NCBI RefSeq assembly: GCF_025999835.1
Contig: NZ_AP025628.1
Location: forward strand, 248,001 to 312,000
DNA: 64,000 nt
Direction: 5' to 3'
DNA from: Caldinitratiruptor microaerophilus
GTDB taxonomy: Bacteria; Bacillota; Sulfobacillia; Symbiobacteriales; ZC4RG38
The number at the start of each line of letters is the position of its first letter. Positions within the stretch are counted from its first letter, which is position 1. Below are positions 52,161 through 60,490 of the stretch, piece by piece. The position numbers were made by a program, and so were the translations under genes. Below the pieces are notes generated by a model. That model saw only the letters and a program-made list of their open reading frames with translations. It made no database searches and was not told where the DNA came from.

Positions 52161-52616
52161 GTGCCCGAAGCCCGGCTCTACTTCGCCTACGGCAGCAACC
52201 TGGACCGGGCGCAGATGGTCCGGCGGTGCCCCACCGCCCGTCCGCGCGAGCCGGCCGTGCTGCGGGATTACCGCCTCACCTTCCGGGCGAGGTCGGGCCG
52301 CCACGGCGTGGCCGACATCGAGCCGTGGTCCGGCGGGGCGGTTCCCGGCGGCCTGTGGGACGTGTTCCCGGCCGACCTCAAGGCCCTCGACATCTACGAA
52401 GGGGTCCCGTACCTCTACCGGCGGGAGACGGTCACCGTGGAGACAGCCATGGGGGCGACGGAGGCCCTGGTCTACGTGATGCAGCCCGGGCACGGGTACG
52501 CGGCGCCTCACCCCCGGTACCTCGAGGTCATCCAGCGGGGATACCGCGACTGGGGTCTGGACCCGACCCCGCTCCGGGAGGCCGTGAGACGGGTGGGCGG
52601 ACCTGCGGTTGGGTGA
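52161..52616 (+). CDS. Gamma-glutamylcyclotransferase-like (AIG2/GGCT) protein
   Basis: 151 residues. FAYGSNLDRAQM near the N-terminus is the substrate-binding YGSN motif, and Glu in DIYEGVPYLY aligns with the catalytic Glu of the GGCT fold. Family members release 5-oxoproline from gamma-glutamyl compounds, but many bacterial members are uncharacterised. Start is placed at GTG 52161 behind GGGGGAGGGA; ATG 52143 lies before that site. Confidence 0.8.
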   Translation: MPEARLYFAYGSNLDRAQMVRRCPTARPREPAVLRDYRLTFRARSGRHGVADIEPWSGGAVPGGLWDVFPADLKALDIYEGVPYLYRRETVTVETAMGATEALVYVMQPGHGYAAPHPRYLEVIQRGYRDWGLDPTPLREAVRRVGGPAVG

Positions 52617-52795
52617 CGGAGCCCCCAGACCGGGTGAGCCCCCTGCTGCGCCAGCACGTGCCGATCCGCCGGCCCGGCGGCTACTTCCGCACCGCGAGCG
52701 GCGGCCTGGGCTGGGCGCTGCCGGCGGCCGTGGGGATCAAGCTGGCGTGGCAGGGCCGCCCGGTCGTGGCGGTGGTGGGGGACGGTTCGGACGTG
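52617..52795 (+). pseudogene. Remnant of a thiamine-diphosphate decarboxylase (benzoylformate decarboxylase-like)
   Basis: One frame encodes about 55 residues closely resembling the start of the C-terminal domain of MdlC-type enzymes: VPIRRPGGYF, ASGGLGWALPAAVGIKLA and VVAVVGDGS. The ThDP motif begins with GDGS, but homology stops right after it, before the downstream Asn-rich part, and there is no upstream domain. The piece is sandwiched between the GGCT-like gene and a membrane-protein gene whose ribosome site lies inside its tail. It looks like a deletion remnant; a stray GTG (52634) could give a short peptide. Confidence 0.65.
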
Positions 52796-52842
52796 ACGGT
52801 TCTGATGGACGGCCGCACACCCACCGGAAGGGGGGCTTGGCG

Positions 52843-53679
52843 GTGCGGCAGCGGGTGGCCGGGTACCTGACCCTTGCCGGCCTCATGTCGTTGAGCGGAG
52901 GGCTACTCTACCTGCCCGTCGGCCACCCGTTCGCCCGACTCCTGGCGCTGTACGCACTGGCCGGCGGGGGGATCGGCCTCTACGGAGCGGCCCTCCTTCA
53001 TGCCGACCCTCCGAGCGGTGCCCGGCGCCGCGCCCTGCAGCACCTGACGGCGCTGTCCGGCCTTGCGCTGTACGCGCTGGGCCAGCTACCGCCTCTCGTC
53101 GTCTATGCCGGTTTGCTTCGCCGTCACCCCCAGGCGACGCTTCCGATGATCGGCCATGGGGCGCTGTTCCTGGTCGCGTTGGCGGCGTTGCTCCCGGCCG
53201 CCCGGCTCGTGCTGGCCGAGCGTGTGAGGCGGTCCCTGTGGGTGACCGCACTCGCCGGCGTGACCGCGATCACGGTGTCGCCGTTCGCCATGCTGTGGCT
53301 GTGGAGTTCGGTGTGGAGCGTTACAGCCGATCCTCCCCCCGGCTCCGAGGTTCCACTCGACGCCGTGTTCCGTTTCACCTGGCCGGCCTGGCAGGGGGTC
53401 GGGACGACCGGTTACGTGGCATACGTGGATGCTACGGGGGCGCGGGAATACGTCGAGAGCGTCACGCGGGCCGGGTTCGGTCGTCTGATCGTCACGCCGG
53501 AACCGTTGGCTCCGGGCCGTGAGCTCGAGGTCATGGTCTGCAGTGGCCTGCGGTGCCGCCAGTTTCGCTACCGTACCGTGCCGGCTGTAACAGGTCGTGC
53601 CGCTCCGTCGGGGAGGTCCCGGGGGCCCGAAGAGACGCCCGTGCGAACGGCCGGCTGGCGTGTGAAAGATCGCTTGTGA
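52843..53679 (+). CDS. Membrane protein with C-terminal extracytoplasmic domain, unknown function
   Basis: 278 residues; not recognised. Four to five hydrophobic segments fill residues ~8-155, followed by a soluble beta-rich part (about 160-250) that resembles a bacterial Ig-like fold (PPPGSEVPLDAVFRFTWP), with two Cys near CSGLRC, and an Arg/Pro-rich tail. GTG at 52843 follows AGGGGGG at 7-nt spacing. No conserved partner is adjacent. Confidence 0.6.
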   Translation: MRQRVAGYLTLAGLMSLSGGLLYLPVGHPFARLLALYALAGGGIGLYGAALLHADPPSGARRRALQHLTALSGLALYALGQLPPLVVYAGLLRRHPQATLPMIGHGALFLVALAALLPAARLVLAERVRRSLWVTALAGVTAITVSPFAMLWLWSSVWSVTADPPPGSEVPLDAVFRFTWPAWQGVGTTGYVAYVDATGAREYVESVTRAGFGRLIVTPEPLAPGRELEVMVCSGLRCRQFRYRTVPAVTGRAAPSGRSRGPEETPVRTAGWRVKDRL

Positions 53680-53741
53680 ACGCGCGCGGCGAGGCGAGGC
53701 CTGCGCCCCGCCTGTCGCATCCGACGAGGGCCTCCGGCCAG

Positions 53742-54371
53742 CTACGCCGTCACCCCCGCACCTCTCCCGGCCAGGATCCACCCGGCGACGGTGGCCAGGC
53801 GCTTGCCCTGGAAGCGGGCCGCCTGGAGCACGGGGGCGGGAATCTGGCCATCCGGGCCCTCCGGTACCGTCGCGCTCACCCCGTAGGGGTTGCCGCCGGC
53901 CTGGAACTGGATCGGGTCGGTGTAGCCGGGCGGTACGATGATGCAGCCCCAGTGCGCCAGGGTATGGTACAGGGCCAGGATCGTAGCCTCCTGGCCGCCG
54001 TGCGAGTTCTGGGCGCTGGTGAAGCAGGTGGCCGCCTTGTTCATGAGCTTGCCCTGTGCCCACAGGGGGCCCGTGGTGTCCAGGAACTGCTTGAGCTGGG
54101 CGGCGACGTTCCCGTACCGGGTGGGTGTCCCGAACGCGTAGGCGTCCGCCCACTCGAGGTCGGACAGGGTGGCCTCCGGGATGTTCGCCGTCTCGTCCAG
54201 GTGCCGCTTCCAGTCCGGGCGGCTGTTGATCGCCTCCGGCGGGGCGAGCTCCTTCACCTTGCAGAGCTTCACCACGGCCCCGGTCTCCTGAGCGCCTGCC
54301 ACAACTTCCTGCGCCAGACGGTAGATCGTGCCGGTGGAGCTGTAGTAGATCACGGCAACCTTCGGTTTCAC
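53742..54371 (-). CDS. WrbA-like NAD(P)H:quinone oxidoreductase (flavodoxin fold)
   Basis: 209 residues. The FMN phosphate loop YYSSTGTIYRLAQ near the N-terminus and the GTPTRYGNVAAQLKQFLD block (about 80-100) are hallmarks of WrbA. The enzyme reduces quinones by two electrons, protecting against redox cycling. GTG at 54371 after GGTGAGGG. Convergent with the preceding membrane protein; the 54372-54756 gap upstream separates it from the divergent cupin gene. Confidence 0.88.
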   Translation of the reverse strand: MKPKVAVIYYSSTGTIYRLAQEVVAGAQETGAVVKLCKVKELAPPEAINSRPDWKRHLDETANIPEATLSDLEWADAYAFGTPTRYGNVAAQLKQFLDTTGPLWAQGKLMNKAATCFTSAQNSHGGQEATILALYHTLAHWGCIIVPPGYTDPIQFQAGGNPYGVSATVPEGPDGQIPAPVLQAARFQGKRLATVAGWILAGRGAGVTA

Positions 54372-54756
54372 GCCCTCACCCCACCCCTTCCTGAAGTGAA
54401 CCGGCGTTAGGGTGTGGCGCCAGGCGTGCGGGCATGCAAGGCGGCCAAGTCATGAGCTCCATCCCGGAGGCCTTCGGAACGATCCCCCCTCCTCGTAGAT
54501 CGGTCTTCCGACAGGGGTGGCTTGCAGCCAGACCCGCCCGACGCGCCTTCCTGGGGAGGCGGGTCCATTCTACCCGGATGCCGCCGCCAGTCCCCGCCCA
54601 CGCCACTCGGGACTGGTGTCTGCACCCTGTAGCGCAAAATGGCGGGGTGCGGGGACACCGACGGGCTCCGTGCGGGGCAGGGGACGGGCCGAAGTAGGAG
54701 ATCGGTTCCCTCGGGTGGAAGTCGACACGGGAGCGAGAGGACCGGAGGTGCCAGCC
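54372..54756. other. Intergenic region without identified gene
   Basis: 385 bp between the divergent wrbA-like and cupin genes. Short open frames lack ribosome sites or recognisable similarity, and no clear promoter hexamers, riboswitch or repeat was found. Confidence 0.5.
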
Positions 54757-55101
54757 GTGGGCGGCAACATCGATTGGAGTGCGCAGGCGGCCCGGGAGCC
54801 GTATCCCGGCGTCGTCGCCCGGCGCTGGGACGGCGCCAACATGACGGTGGTGCGGTACGAGTTTGCTCCGGGCGCCGTCTTTCCAGACCACCACCACCCG
54901 GAGGAACAGCTGGCGATCGTGCTCCAGGGGACCATCGAGTTTCACGTGGGCGCCCGGACGATCCTCCTCGGCCGGGGGGACGAGGCGTTCGTGCCCGGCG
55001 GGGTGCCACACAGCGCGAGGGCCGGCCCTACCGGGGCGGTCATGCTCAACATCGTCGCTCCCCGCCGGGGCGGCGAAAGCTTCCCGTATGCCGGCACGTA
55101 G
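54757..55101 (+). CDS. Single-domain cupin protein
   Basis: 114-residue cupin. Metal-binding residues are in the first motif PDHHHPEEQLAIVLQG (two to three His and Glu) and the second motif PGGVPHSA contains the last His. Such small cupins bind Fe, Mn or Zn and may act as dioxygenases, isomerases or sensors; specificity unknown. GTG 54757 is chosen because GGAGG lies 8 nt before; GTG 54748 overlaps that site. Confidence 0.8.
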   Translation: MGGNIDWSAQAAREPYPGVVARRWDGANMTVVRYEFAPGAVFPDHHHPEEQLAIVLQGTIEFHVGARTILLGRGDEAFVPGGVPHSARAGPTGAVMLNIVAPRRGGESFPYAGT

Positions 55102-55159
55102 CCGGGGAGAGGACGAGCAGCGCGCCGTGCACTCCCTGCCGACCGAGCCGACGACAAGA

Positions 55160-55179
55160 CCGGGGGTGACATCCCCCGG
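55160..55179. terminator. Bidirectional hairpin between cupin and amidase genes
   Basis: CCGGGGG (55160-55166) and CCCCCGG (55173-55179) around TGACAT, between two convergent genes. No U-tract on either side. Confidence 0.5.
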
Positions 55180-55262
55180 CCACCGTCACGGCTTGCCCCG
55201 GCACCGCCCTTCATCCCCTTGCTCCATGCCCCGTCTACTTGAGCGGTCGGACTACCCGGTCA

Positions 55263-56771
55263 CTACGCGCTCTGTTCGAAGGCGTGAGCGGCCCGAAGAA
55301 TCGTTTCTTCCTCGAAGTGGCGGCCCACGAGCATCATCCCGACGGGCAGCCCGCCCGAGTCTCCGCAGGGGACGTTCATGGCCGGGTGACCGCTCACGTC
55401 GAACGGGCACGTGTTGTGAATCATGTGGAGGGCCATGGTCAGGTACTCTGCCAGATCGGGTGACGCGTTGAGGCGCATGGCCTTCTGCGGCGTGGTGGGC
55501 ATCACGAGAAGGTCCACGTGCCGCAGAGCCTCGTCGTAGGCGGCCGTCAAGGCGCGCCGGAGGTTCTGTGCCCGGGCGTAGTACCGCCCGTGGTAGCGGT
55601 CACTCATGTAGTGGCCGAGCAGGGTGACAATCTTCACCGTGTGCGAGAAGTCGTTCGCCCGTACCCGTCGGGACCGGCCGTAGAACTCCATCACGTGGGT
55701 GTCGTAGTACCCGATCCAACCGTGCCCCATCCCCTCGTCACGCACCATGATGCTCCAGGCGCCCTCGACCGCGATGGCGTTCCAGATGTGGATGCCTTCG
55801 TGGTGGAGGGGGATCGAGACCTCCTCCACGCTTGCCCCCAGATTCTCGAACCGGGCCGCGGCCTCCCGCACGGCCTCGTCGACGTCGGGCTCGGAGGCGT
55901 TCGGCCAGGCGAAGCCCTCCCGCACGACCCCGATGCGAAGACCCCGGACGCCCTGTTCCAGCGCTCGCGTGTAGCGCGGCAAGTCGGTGGGTGTACGCGC
56001 CTGGCGGGGGTCGAGCCCGTCCCGTCCGGCGATGACCTCCAGGAGCAGCGCGACGTCCCGCACGGTTGCGGCCATGGGGCCGGTGTGGTCGAGGGAGAGT
56101 TCGATCGGGAAGACGCCGGTGTAGGGGACGAGGCCGTAAGTGGGCTTGAGGCCGAAGATGCCGCACCACGAGCTGGGGATGCGGATCGACCCGCCCTGGT
56201 CCCCGCCGATCGCCATGTCGCACTCCCCTGCCGCCACCAGAGCGGCGCTGCCGCTGGACGATCCGCCGGCCATGTACTCGGGATTGCGGGGATTGCGGAC
56301 GGGCCAGGGGTGGGAGGTGTGGGACCCGCCGGAAAAGCACAGGTCCTCGCACGTGGCCTTGCCGACGATCTCGCCGCCGGCGTCCAGGATCCTGCGGACG
56401 ATCACGGCGTCGACGTCCGGGATGAAGCCCTCCAGCAGCGCGGAGCCGTTCATCATCGGTACGCCGGCCACCGCGACGTTGTCCTTGATGGCGATCCGCT
56501 TGCCTGACAGGGGTCCTCCCTCGCGCCCCTTGATGGAGCACCGCCACGCCCAGCCGCCCGTGGGATTCTCCTCCGGCGCCGGGCGGCGGCCGGGATCGCG
56601 CGGGTAGGCGACCGGCAGCTTGGGTTCGGCGAACTGGTCCAGCCGGTCGTACGACTGGAGCGTTGCGTCGATGGCCGCCCGGTACACCTCCGCCTCCTCC
56701 GGCGTGATCTCGAAGTGGTACAGCCGCGCGATGCGCTCCAGTTCCTCCGCTGTAGGTCGGCGCACGGGCAT
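55263..56771 (-). CDS. Amidase, enantioselective nitrile-pathway type
   Basis: 502 residues of the amidase-signature family, strongly resembling the Rhodococcus enantiomer-selective amidases that act after nitrile hydratase. The catalytic Ser-cisSer-Lys triad is represented by Lys in IAIKDNVAVAGVPMMNGS and the two Ser in AGGSSSGSAALVAAG; IGGDQGGSIRIPSSWCG and DVSGHPAMNVPCG follow. It hydrolyses amides to acids. No nitrile hydratase is adjacent. ATG 56771 follows AAGGGGGAA. A 15-bp tandem repeat lies about 95 bp upstream. Confidence 0.9.
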   Translation of the reverse strand: MPVRRPTAEELERIARLYHFEITPEEAEVYRAAIDATLQSYDRLDQFAEPKLPVAYPRDPGRRPAPEENPTGGWAWRCSIKGREGGPLSGKRIAIKDNVAVAGVPMMNGSALLEGFIPDVDAVIVRRILDAGGEIVGKATCEDLCFSGGSHTSHPWPVRNPRNPEYMAGGSSSGSAALVAAGECDMAIGGDQGGSIRIPSSWCGIFGLKPTYGLVPYTGVFPIELSLDHTGPMAATVRDVALLLEVIAGRDGLDPRQARTPTDLPRYTRALEQGVRGLRIGVVREGFAWPNASEPDVDEAVREAAARFENLGASVEEVSIPLHHEGIHIWNAIAVEGAWSIMVRDEGMGHGWIGYYDTHVMEFYGRSRRVRANDFSHTVKIVTLLGHYMSDRYHGRYYARAQNLRRALTAAYDEALRHVDLLVMPTTPQKAMRLNASPDLAEYLTMALHMIHNTCPFDVSGHPAMNVPCGDSGGLPVGMMLVGRHFEEETILRAAHAFEQSA

Positions 56772-56866
56772 CCCGCATTCCCCCTTGTGACTCGCACATG
56801 GGGCTCGTCCGGAAAGGACGGGCCCAGCGCCTCTTAGCGTACTATGAAATCGGTATTCATGCAATA

Positions 56867-56896
56867 GAATGGTAATTGTATGAATGGTAATTGTAT
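56867..56896. repeat. Perfect tandem 15-bp repeat upstream of the amidase gene
   Basis: GAATGGTAATTGTAT occurs twice head to tail (56867-56881, 56882-56896) in a conspicuously AT-rich patch. It lies 96 bp upstream of the amidase start and about 280 bp from the class I fumarase genes, the place for an activator or repressor bound in tandem. Apart from the downstream promoter, the 56772-57173 region shows no gene. Confidence 0.55.
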
Positions 56897-57090
56897 AGAC
56901 ACACGTGGGCACACTCGGGTACCCAGGAGTGTGGGAGGCCTTCCGAGCCTCGGTGAACTTGTTGCGCGGGTGAGGTGCAGTTCCCGCGGTTCGATCGGGC
57001 GCGGCCGGCCCCCACATGGATGTTCGCGGCAACCGCGTCAGGTCGACGGCGGTACCCCGCGTCGATCACGTCACACCCTGCGCGGAGCCC

Positions 57091-57119
57091 ATGACACGCC
57101 GCGAACGGTTTGATACGCT
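57091..57119 (+). promoter_or_regulatory. Promoter of the class I fumarase genes
   Basis: ATGACA (57091-57096) and TACGCT (57114-57119) with a 17-bp spacer, 55 bp upstream of the alpha-subunit TTG start. Confidence 0.45.
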
Positions 57120-57173
57120 AGGGTCTGGACCTTGACCATCCCACCATGTCCTGATCCGGAGGAGGCGGAAGCG

Positions 57174-58022
57174 TTGGCCGTTCGGGAGCTGCACGTGGAC
57201 CAGATCACCGACGCCGTCGCCCGCCTGGTCCAGGAGGCGAACTTCGTCCTCTCCGAGGACGTCAAGCTCGCCCTGGCCCAGGCCCGGCAGCGCGAGGAGT
57301 CGGCCGTGGGCCGGGCGATCCTCGAGGAGCTCGTCGAGAACTACACGATCGCCGAGACCGAGTCGGTGCCCATGTGCCAGGACACGGGCGCTGCCGTGGT
57401 CTTCATCGAGGTCGGCCAGGACGTGCACCTGGTGGGCGGCGACCTGAAGGAAGCCATCAACCGGGGTGTCGCCAAGGGGTACACGGAGGGCTACCTGCGG
57501 AAGTCCATGCTCGACGACCCCCTGCGCCGGAAGAACACGGGGGACAACACGCCGGCGATGATCCACATTGACCTGGTGCCCGGCGACAAGGTCCACATCG
57601 CCGTCGACTGCAAGGGCGGCGGCTCGGAGAACATGAGCCGGCTGGCGATGCTGAAGCCGTCCGACGGGTGGGAGGGCGTGAAGAAGTTCGTCATCGACAC
57701 GGTGGCGAACGCCGGCCCCAACGCCTGTCCGCCTCTCATCGTCGGCGTGGGGGTGGGCGGCACGTTCGACAAGGTGGGCTACCTCGCCAAGCGCTCGCTC
57801 CTGCGCCCCGTGGGGCAGCCCAGCCCCGACCCCGAGTGGGCCGCCCGGGAGCAGGAGCTCTTGACCGAGATCAACAAGCTCGGCGTGGGCCCCATGGGCC
57901 TGGGCGGCCGGGTCACGGCGCTGGCGGTCCACATCGAGACCATGGGCTGCCACATCACGGCCCTGCCGGTCGCGGTGAACATCGAGTGCCACAGCCACCG
58001 GCACAAGCACACCGTCCTGTGA
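57174..58022 (+). CDS. Class I fumarase / L-tartrate dehydratase alpha subunit
   Basis: 282 residues; iron-sulfur hydro-lyase alpha subunit. Likely [4Fe-4S] ligands are Cys68 in PMCQDTG, Cys185 in NACPP and Cys272 in NIECHSHR; GGGSEN (about 148-153) binds substrate. With the beta subunit it hydrates fumarate to malate; L-tartrate dehydratase has the same architecture, but adjacency to sucCD and the window's TCA content favour fumarase. TTG 57174 follows GGAGGAGGC; an upstream in-frame start at 57132 lacks a site. Oxygen-sensitive, in contrast to FumC. Confidence 0.9.
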   Translation: MAVRELHVDQITDAVARLVQEANFVLSEDVKLALAQARQREESAVGRAILEELVENYTIAETESVPMCQDTGAAVVFIEVGQDVHLVGGDLKEAINRGVAKGYTEGYLRKSMLDDPLRRKNTGDNTPAMIHIDLVPGDKVHIAVDCKGGGSENMSRLAMLKPSDGWEGVKKFVIDTVANAGPNACPPLIVGVGVGGTFDKVGYLAKRSLLRPVGQPSPDPEWAAREQELLTEINKLGVGPMGLGGRVTALAVHIETMGCHITALPVAVNIECHSHRHKHTVL

Positions 58023-58035
58023 GGAGGCTCCTGCC

Positions 58036-58599
58036 ATGGCAGAGCAGCGCGTGCACCGCGTGACCGCCCCCCTGAGCGACGAGGCCGTGGCGGCCATCCG
58101 TGCCGGGGACCGGGTGCTCATCACCGGCATCATCTACACCGCCCGCGACGCCGCCCACAAGCGGATGGTCGAGTCGCTGGAGCGCGGCGAGCCCCTGCCC
58201 TTCGACCCCAAGGGCGCGGTGATCTACTACGTGGGGCCGACGCCCCCCAAGCCCGGCCAGGTGATCGGCTCCGCCGGGCCCACCACCTCCGTCCGCATGG
58301 ACAAGTACACCCCGGCCGTCCTGGCGCAGGGTGTCAAGGCGGTGATCGGCAAGGGGTACCGGAGCGAGGAGGTCAAGAAGGCGCTCGTACAGTACAGGAG
58401 CCTGTACCTCGTGAGCACGGGCGGCGCGGGGGCACTCCTGGCCCGGCAGATCAAGGCGGCCCGGGTCATCGCCTACGAGGACCTGGGGCCGGAGGCGATC
58501 CGGGAGCTGCAGGTCGTCGACTTCCCCACCGTCTGCATCCACGACATCTACGGCGGCGACCAGTACGCCGAAGGGCAGAAGGCCTGGAAGCTGGCCTAG
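58036..58599 (+). CDS. Class I fumarase / L-tartrate dehydratase beta subunit
   Basis: 187 residues; the swivelling-domain subunit. Landmarks are GDRVLITGIIYTARDAAHKRM and GPTPPKPGQVIGSAGPTTSVRMD, with KGYRS and GGAGAL further on. Stands 13 bp after the alpha gene with a GAGGAGG site, so the two form one operon. Followed by a bidirectional hairpin and the convergent DASS carrier. Confidence 0.9.
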   Translation: MAEQRVHRVTAPLSDEAVAAIRAGDRVLITGIIYTARDAAHKRMVESLERGEPLPFDPKGAVIYYVGPTPPKPGQVIGSAGPTTSVRMDKYTPAVLAQGVKAVIGKGYRSEEVKKALVQYRSLYLVSTGGAGALLARQIKAARVIAYEDLGPEAIRELQVVDFPTVCIHDIYGGDQYAEGQKAWKLA

Positions 58600-58637
58600 G
58601 GCGCCGCCCTGTCCGTCAGGCCGGCGGCAAGAGGCGG

Positions 58638-58670
58638 GAGGCTGCCCGCCGCAGGTGCGGGGGCGGCCTC
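58638..58670. terminator. Bidirectional hairpin between fumarase beta and DASS carrier genes
   Basis: GAGGCTGCCC (58638-58647) pairs with GGGCGGCCTC (58661-58670) with one G-U pair, between convergent stops. Confidence 0.5.
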
Positions 58671-58684
58671 GCCGCGTCCGGAAC

Positions 58685-60136
58685 TCACCAGATCCCGATC
58701 ACCTTCCACCAGAGTCCGCCGAGCCCGACCCAGACGGCGAGGTTCACCAGCGACAGGAGGAAGCCATACTTCCACCACGTGGCCTGGTCCACGTACCCGG
58801 CGCCGAAGTAGATTGGTGCCGGACCGGTGCCGTAGTGCGTCAGCGAGGCGTTCAGGCTCGAGAACACGCCCAGGGAGATCGCCACGAGGTAGGCCGGCGC
58901 CCCGAGGGCGATGGCGACGGCCGCCAGCGGCACGAAGAAGGCCGTGACGTGCGCGGTCATGCTGGCGATGAAGTAGTGGAGGTAGAGGTAGAGCACGATG
59001 ACCAGGAAGAGCACCAGGACCCAGCTGCCGACGCTGCCGAGGCTGGCCTGGACCGAGCCGGCCAGCGCCTTGATCACGCCCCACTTGCTGAGGCCGTTCG
59101 CCAGCGAGACGAGCCCGCCGAACCAGACCAGGGCGTCCCAGCCGCCGGTCTCGCCCAGCACGTCCTTCCAGGTGATGACCCCGAGGACGATGAGGGCCGC
59201 GACGCCGCCCAGCGCGATGGCCGTCTCGTGGAGGCCGTTCCACTGGCCGGTCGCCCACAGCACGAGGGTGAGGAGGAAGACCGCCAGCATGGCCTTCTCG
59301 CCGCCGCTCATGGGCCCCATGCGCTCGAGTTCGATGGCCGCGGTACGCGGCGCGTCCGGCGACTGCTTCACCTCCGGGGGGTACAGGCGGTAGAGGAGGT
59401 AGGGGATCAAGAGCAGCGACACGAGGCCGGGGACGATGGCGGCTGCCGCCCAGCCGAGCCAGGTGATCTCGACGTTGAAGTTCTTCCGGGCCAGCTCGGC
59501 GACGAGCGGCGCCGGCGCGACCGAGGTCAGGAACATCGCCGACGTGACGAGGTTCACCTGGTACTCCGTCAGCATGAGGAAGGCGCCGGCCTTGCGGGCG
59601 GTCGGACCCGGTTCCGACCCGAAGCTGGCTGCCAGGCTGCGCACGATCGGGAAGAGGATGCCGCCCGCCCGGGCCGTGTTCGACGGCGTGGCCGGGGCGA
59701 TGATGAGGTCGCTGGCCGCGATGGCGTACGATAGGCCGAGCGTGCTCTTGCCGAAGGAACGGATCATCAGGTAGGCGATGCGCCGGCCGAGCCCGGTCTT
59801 GATGAAGCCCCGGGCGAACAGGAAGGCGGAGACGATGAGCCACACCGTGCTGTTGGCGAAGCCGTTCAGGGAGTCGCCGACGGACAGGGTACCCGTCAGG
59901 GCCGTCAGGGCGACGCCCAAGAGGACGACGGCGCCCTGTGGCAGGGGCTGCAGGATGAGACCCAGGATCGTGCCTACGAAGAGACCGATCATGTGCATGG
60001 CGCCGGGCTTGAGACCCCAGAAGGGGGGCAGGAACCAGAGGACGAGGGCGACGGCGACGGGGATCGCTGCCCTCCAGGCGGGCGACAGCCCGCTGCCGGC
60101 ACGCGGGGGCTCCTTCGGAACTGCCGGTGCTGCCAT
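58685..60136 (-). CDS. DASS family dicarboxylate/2-oxoglutarate:malate-type transporter
   Basis: 483 residues with about twelve membrane segments. The two symmetry-related motifs APATPSNTARAGGI and LTHYGTGPAPIYFG are those of SodiT1/CitT-type carriers exchanging di- or tricarboxylates. TCA-cycle dicarboxylates are the likely cargo given the flanking fumarase and sucCD genes. ATG at 60136 follows GAGGGAGGT. Distinct from the other DASS-like protein at 42345. Confidence 0.9.
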   Translation of the reverse strand: MAAPAVPKEPPRAGSGLSPAWRAAIPVAVALVLWFLPPFWGLKPGAMHMIGLFVGTILGLILQPLPQGAVVLLGVALTALTGTLSVGDSLNGFANSTVWLIVSAFLFARGFIKTGLGRRIAYLMIRSFGKSTLGLSYAIAASDLIIAPATPSNTARAGGILFPIVRSLAASFGSEPGPTARKAGAFLMLTEYQVNLVTSAMFLTSVAPAPLVAELARKNFNVEITWLGWAAAAIVPGLVSLLLIPYLLYRLYPPEVKQSPDAPRTAAIELERMGPMSGGEKAMLAVFLLTLVLWATGQWNGLHETAIALGGVAALIVLGVITWKDVLGETGGWDALVWFGGLVSLANGLSKWGVIKALAGSVQASLGSVGSWVLVLFLVIVLYLYLHYFIASMTAHVTAFFVPLAAVAIALGAPAYLVAISLGVFSSLNASLTHYGTGPAPIYFGAGYVDQATWWKYGFLLSLVNLAVWVGLGGLWWKVIGIW

Positions 60137-60200
60137 ACGTAGACCTCCCTCGGTCGTGCGTGGATTTGGAGGTGACCGCCTCCACCGTATCCTTCGCGTG

Positions 60201-60222
60201 TGTGAACGTGAACTCCTTCACA
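60201..60222. promoter_or_regulatory. Inverted repeat upstream of the DASS carrier gene
   Basis: TGTGAA (60201-60206) and TTCACA (60217-60222) are perfectly inverted across 10 bp, 65 bp upstream of the carrier start, a CRP/FNR- or GntR-like operator layout. The rest of 60137-60490 contains no gene apart from the sucC promoter. Confidence 0.4.
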
Positions 60223-60402
60223 TACCGACCGACGGTTTCCCGGCCGCGAGGGGCCGCCGCCCTGGGTGGCGAATCCTGAGAGGCAAGACGGACGGATGGC
60301 CACGGCGAAGGAGGGGGCGGGTTGCCGGGTCCGGTCCGGCCGACCACCGGAACGGCGTTCCGCATCGCGGCCCGGCACGGCCCGGGCCGCCCCCGGACAG
60401 GG

Positions 60403-60431
60403 TTTCACGCTCAGAGTCTGTCTGTTACAAT
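60403..60431 (+). promoter_or_regulatory. sucCD promoter
   Basis: TTTCAC (60403-60408) and TACAAT (60426-60431) with a 17-bp spacer, 60 bp upstream of the sucC ATG. Confidence 0.6.
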
Positions 60432-60490
60432 CGGAAAGGACGCGCCGCCCCCGGCCGGGGACGGGCGCCGCAGCAGCTGGAGGTGTAGGG

